Source: Hemicordylus capensis | Taxonomy: Eukaryota > Chordata > Lepidosauria > Squamata > Cordylidae | Reading direction: 5' to 3' | NCBI RefSeq assembly: GCF_027244095.1 | Contig: NC_069659.1 | Coordinates: forward strand, 178,676,001-178,740,000 | DNA: 64,000 nt | Shown here: one piece after another, positions 60,409-64,000 of the stretch | Layout: each line of letters starts with the position of its first letter | Position numbering within the stretch: position 1 is the first letter of the stretch | Made by a program: the position numbers and the translations under genes | Notes under the pieces: model-generated | Seen by the model: only the letters and a program-made list of their open reading frames with translations | Told to the model about the DNA's origin: nothing | Database searches by the model: none

Positions 60409-61216
60409 CAGGTGAAACTCAGAAAATTAGAATATCGTGCAAAAGTCCATTAATTTCAGTAATGCAAATTAAAAGTTTCAGTAATGCAAATTAAAATTAA
60501 AATTAATTGAAACTGATATATGAGACAGATGCATTACATGCAAAGCGAGATAAGTCAAGCCTTAATTTGTTATAATTGTGATGATGTTGGCGTACAGCTC
60601 ATGAAAACCCCAAATCCACAATCTCAGAAAATTAGAATATTACATAGAACCAAGAAGACAAGGATTGAAGAATAGAACAATATCGGACCTCTGAAAAGTA
60701 TAAGCGTGCATATGTATTCAGTACTTGGTTTGGGCCCCTTTTGCAGCAATTACTGCCTCAATGCGGCGTGGCATGGATGCTATCAGCCTGTGGCACTGAT
60801 GAGGTATTATGGAAGACCAGGATGCTTCATTAGCGGCCTCCAGCAATTCTGCATTGTTTGGTCTCATGTCTCTCATCCTTCTCTTGGCAATGCCCCATAG
60901 ATTCTCTATGGGGTCAGGTCAGGCAAGTTTGCTGGCCAATCAAGCACAGTACACTGTATACTTTTCAGAGGTCCGATATTGTTCTATTCTTCAATCCTTG
61001 TCTTATTGGTTCCATGTAATATTCTAATTTTCTGAGATTGTGGATTTGGGGTTTTCATGAGCTGTACACCATGATCATCACAATTATAACAAATTAAGGC
61101 TTGACTTATCTCACTTTGCATGTAATGCGTCTGTCTCATATATCAGTTTCACCTTTTAATTTGCATTACTGAAATTAATGGACTTTTGCACAATATTCTA
61201 ATTTTCCGAGTTTCAC

Positions 61217-61218
<2 letters not shown>
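60409..61218 (-). mobile_element. Tc1/mariner miniature element, copy 3
   Basis: It starts CAGGTGAAACTCAGAAAATT and ends TTTCCGAGTTTCACCT, with long inverted repeats as in copy 1. The transposase C-terminal remnant is on the minus strand. The left repeat has a small internal duplication of TTTCAGTAATGCAAATTAAA. The final G of the right end is missing, and the flanks are TG/CA repeats, so the TA duplication is no longer visible. Confidence 0.92.
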
Positions 61219-61267
<49 letters not shown>

Positions 61268-61275
61268 CACACACA
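61219..61275. repeat. (TG)n-TATA-(CA)n right of Tc1 copy 3
   Basis: CTGTGTG through about 22 TG units to 61262, then TATACACACACA. It mirrors the left-side block. Confidence 0.9.
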
Positions 61276-61502
61276 TTTCCAAGCTCCACAGTGGTAGTGG
61301 TTGTCAGAGGATCCAGAAGCAAGTTCCATATGTCATAATCCTGTTTTTTTAGATGATTTTAATTTATGTGGATTTTATATCATTTATTTTTACAACAGGC
61401 AATGAATAAAGACAGCATATTAAAAACTGGATTAAAATCAAAACTGCTTGAAATATTAAGGTTTTCTTTTCCTATATGAAAGCTAGTAGGGAGTATGCCA
61501 AG

Positions 61503-61639
61503 CATGTGTTCCCTCTAACAGGGACTCTCAGATGCTGTTGACTACATCTCCCATAATCCCCAAGCAAAAGCCATTGCAGCTGGGGAGTCTGGGAGTTGTA
61601 GTTAAGAACATCTGGGAATCCCTGTTAGAAGGAACCCTG
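61503..61639. mobile_element. hAT-type foldback miniature element
   Basis: Ends CATGTGTTCCCTCTAACAGG and TTCCCAGATG...CCCTGTTAGAAGGAAC are inverse matches; the flanks ATGCCAAG (61495-61502) and GTGCCAAG (61640-61647) agree at seven of eight bases. The 137-bp body is almost wholly palindromic (AGATGCTGTTGACTACATCT against its inverse) with GGGGAGTCTGGGAGTTGTAG. Related to the foldback at 17055. Confidence 0.85.
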
Positions 61640-61668
61640 GTGCCAAGTGAACCTCCCTGTGCTGGGAG

Positions 61669-61956
61669 TTCCAACCCCTGCTAACTGGGAACCCCTGCTA
61701 ACTGGGCAAAGAGGAACCTTTTACCATGGTGATTCTCTTTATTTAGCAGGGGGAGAGTAACTGGCCCTATCCACTCCCAGCACAGTAGTTCCAGTGACTG
61801 TTGCTGGTGTGTCTTAAGTTTCTTTTTAGAATGTGAGCCCTTTGGGGACAGGGAGCCATCTTATTTGTTTGTTATTTCTCTTTGTAAACCGCCCTGAGCC
61901 ATTTTTGGAAGGGCGATATAGAAATTGAATTATTATTATTATTATTATTATTATTA
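61669..61956 (+). mobile_element. SINE with (TTA)n tail
   Basis: The head AACCCCTGCTAACTGGG is present twice in tandem (61671 and 61689), then the body as in the SINEs at 32095 and 37666, the stem AAACCGCCCTGAGCCATTTT and TGGAAGGGCGATATAGAAAT, and (ATT)n at 61927-61956. Confidence 0.84.
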
Positions 61957-63599
61957 GAATGCAACAACTGGGAAGTCTAGGAAATCATTCACACAATCAA
62001 AAACCGAGGTCATTCACACAATCAATAACTGTGTTATATCTGGATTTGGGAGCTGTGTGCTCCCAATTTTTGGATGTATGGAAGCAAAGAAGGAGGAAAA
62101 GCTACCCAGGTTTTCCTCCTACCTTGCTTCCACACACAACTGAAAATTGGGAACACACAGCTCCCAAACCTGACTAGAATACAGTTTTTGATAGTGTGAA
62201 TGACTGCTAGATCTTGTATCTACCCACCCAACTTCAGATGACAAGGGCACTCTTGAGACAGCCTCCTGAGATGATCTTAGTGAATGGGAGAAGAAATATT
62301 TGAGAGCCTTATCAATACACCCAGGCAACACACAGAAAAGAAAAAGAACAAACTAACACAAGTACTGTCTACAAGTACTGTCCCTACAGTACCTTTTGTC
62401 CTGTGTCCTTATATTCCACAGGCCTCCAAGTGACTTCCCCAGCTCAAGCTGAGCAAGGCCCCAGAGAGAAGGCTAGAGAGGCACTTTTCCACCTTCTTTT
62501 CTCTCCTTCCCCTCACCCAACCGACTCTAAACCCTTCTCCCAGACTTACAAAAGAAACAAAACCCCTCCTCCTAAAAGAAGAGGGAAAAGCCAACCACTA
62601 ATTTAATTGGTTCCCTGTGGGGGACTGTAGCCAATTACAGGGTTTGGTGTGTGGCCTGACCGAGATGTCACTTACCCAGCAACCAGGCCCAAACTCTCTT
62701 AAACCCTCACTCATCATATCAGCACTTTGAACTGGACCTGGAAACAGATTATCAATGTAGATCTTTCAAGACCAGTGTTAAATGATGTCAGTAAACTGCA
62801 CAAGATAACATTCTTGCCACTAAATTTTCTGAAGTGTTTTCAGAGGCATAAAGGCAATAAGCTATTCTACAGCTTACTAAGCATGGAGGATCATCATCAG
62901 TGAGACACACAGTTGCAACCTAAGATTCCATGAGTGAAGCTGGGTTCAACAGTACCACACAAGCCAGCCATGGATCTACCTTTTCATGGGAATGTGACCA
63001 GTCTAGAATAAGTCATTCACAATGTCTTTGATTTATGGTCCCAACAAAGCCCATGGGCTCTGACCTTGACTTAGCTTCACTTTATTGCTTTAATCCAGCC
63101 CGTTAACTGAGCTCAGGCTATACTTAAGGAATTCTATTACCTCACTGGGAGTAATTTTATGAATTTGTGTGAATGTGAGTCACAGCATCCCAAGATTTCC
63201 AGTAGGGTAGATGTTGCAAATTGCAAAATAGTTTCTTTTTTAATGTGCAGAAATTAAACCCAGGAGAAACATTCTAGTGTGATCACCGGAATTTACCCTG
63301 TAGTCCTACAGTAAGTAAAGGAAATTCCCTACTGTTTTTTGTGCCTTAAATTGGTTTTTTTCCTTGCTCTGTGTCAGGCCAAATAGGCCAACAATTCTTA
63401 ATCTTAAATTAGCCTACTTAATCTGCCTGTATTTTATGATTACTATGTTTGTTGGTAAAATTCATAAAAAGGAACTGCTAACAATGAGATTGCAGTTGTA
63501 TTTGCAGATATGCTTACTGGAAGGAAACAAATCATGTTTTGTGGAATTGAGCATGACTTTTCTGATATGCATGTCCTTTGTAGATCAACACATTAAGGC
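61957..63599. other. Unassigned DNA
   Basis: A local inverted pair occurs at 61975-62215 (CATTCACACAATCAA... against ...ATAGTGTGAATGAC; CTGGATTTGGGAGCTGTGTG against CACACAGCTCCCAAACCTGA), indicating an old foldback element with unresolved ends. No gene was found; the 149-codon frame from 63364 has no recognisable domain. Confidence 0.45.
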
Positions 63600-63960
63600 T
63601 TTACACATGATCAGTGTGCAGAGCCGAAAGCGGTTCTGCGAGGAGAGTGGGCTTGATCCACTTTCCCCGCAGATGATCACGCACCCCCTCCTTGGGCAGC
63701 CAGATCACCCGCCCAGACAAGCAGTGGCTTGGCTCCTGCACAACCGCACCCATCTGTGGCTTGCCTGGGTGCGGTTGCGAAGGAGCCAAACCACCACTCA
63801 TCTGGGCAGGTGATCTGCCCACCCGAGATGCTTCCCTTCACCCAACCTCCAGAGCTGCCAGCCACTGCTTGCCCGGCAGCTCCGGGGGGGCAGGTGAAGG
63901 GAAGAACAGCTGTACAGTGCCCTGCCCCCGGAGCCTCAGTATTGTACCACATAAGTGTGT
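63600..63960. mobile_element. GC-rich foldback repeat at the window end
   Basis: A strong hairpin spans about 63722-63799: AGTGGCTTGGCTCCTGCACA against its inverse in GAAGGAGCCAAACCACCACT, and CAACCGCACCCA against TGGGTGCGGTTG. Outer partners such as AGATCACCCGCCCAGA and TCTGGGCAGGTGATCT also match. Left ACATGATCAGTGTG has no partner seen before the window ends. Confidence 0.6.
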
Positions 63961-64000
63961 GGTGCATTCCTGGGGTCCCCGCCTCTCTTCCCCCATCCCC

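Noticed and set aside
63364-63813. 149-codon frame near the window end
   Set aside because: The N-terminal part is hydrophobic but resembles no family, and the C-terminal part is a GC-rich foldback; likely chance.
1-64000. CRISPR arrays, bacterial operons, rRNA genes
   Set aside because: No regularly spaced direct repeats with unique spacers, no Shine-Dalgarno-led gene strings and no rRNA sequence; the repeat content is that of a vertebrate genome.

Overview
This is a gene-poor stretch of vertebrate nuclear DNA, most likely from a squamate reptile (lizard, gecko or snake). That placement is an inference from the repeat mix: L2-, CR1-, R4- and Ingi/Vingi-like LINEs, DIRS-type tyrosine-recombinase retroelements, an ERV, Tc1, Tigger-like and many hAT-type miniature elements, and tRNA-headed SINEs occur side by side. 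I found no host protein-coding exon, rRNA gene, functional tRNA gene, CRISPR array or bacterial-type operon. All long reading frames belong to transposable elements, so the window is probably intergenic or intronic. Layout: 1-11 kb holds L2-like 3' ends, one split by a Tc1 miniature element, a solo LTR candidate, and three hAT miniature elements with perfect 8-bp target duplications. 11.3-15.5 kb is one ERV on the minus strand with LTRs, a tRNA-His-type primer site and a 4-bp target duplication; it contains a second Tc1 copy. 15.87-16.06 kb is a G-rich minisatellite. 20-25 kb is an old, near full-length Ingi/Vingi-like LINE (ORF1 region, endonuclease, reverse transcriptase) interrupted by an R4 tail and abutting a DIRS fragment. 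27.56-33.54 kb is an almost complete DIRS fossil with inverted terminal repeats and three later insertions. 34.7-38.5 kb has a foldback element, a Tigger-like element, a diverged tandem repeat, and an L2 copy that contains a hAT element, which itself contains a SINE and an R4 tail. 39-47 kb is mainly unassigned DNA with foldback elements, a CR1 3' end and a cluster of hAT-like palindromes. 47.58-47.98 kb is a foldback hAT element. 48.1-50.4 kb is a minus-strand fossil carrying tyrosine-recombinase and SGNH-hydrolase remnants (Ngaro-like). 51.45-53.71 kb is a younger 5'-truncated Ingi/Vingi-like LINE with a perfect 10-bp target duplication and an open reading frame of 695 codons or more. 55.5-59.2 kb is a near full-length R4 LINE lying in a TAA microsatellite. 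60.4-61.2 kb is a third Tc1 copy set inside a TG repeat. The remainder holds SINEs, hAT elements and GC-rich foldbacks. How the parts interact: the LINEs can supply reverse transcriptase to SINEs; the SINE and L2-like tails here share an ACCGCCC...GGGCGGT-type 3' hairpin. R4 copies sit in or beside simple repeats, some of them SINE tails. The Tc1 and hAT miniature elements lack transposase and must have been moved in trans. Nesting gives relative ages: the DIRS at 27.6 kb and the L2 at 36.9 kb are older than the SINE, R4 and hAT copies inside them, and the ERV is older than its Tc1 insert. Boundaries without a target duplication are approximate, and family names come from motif recognition, not database search.
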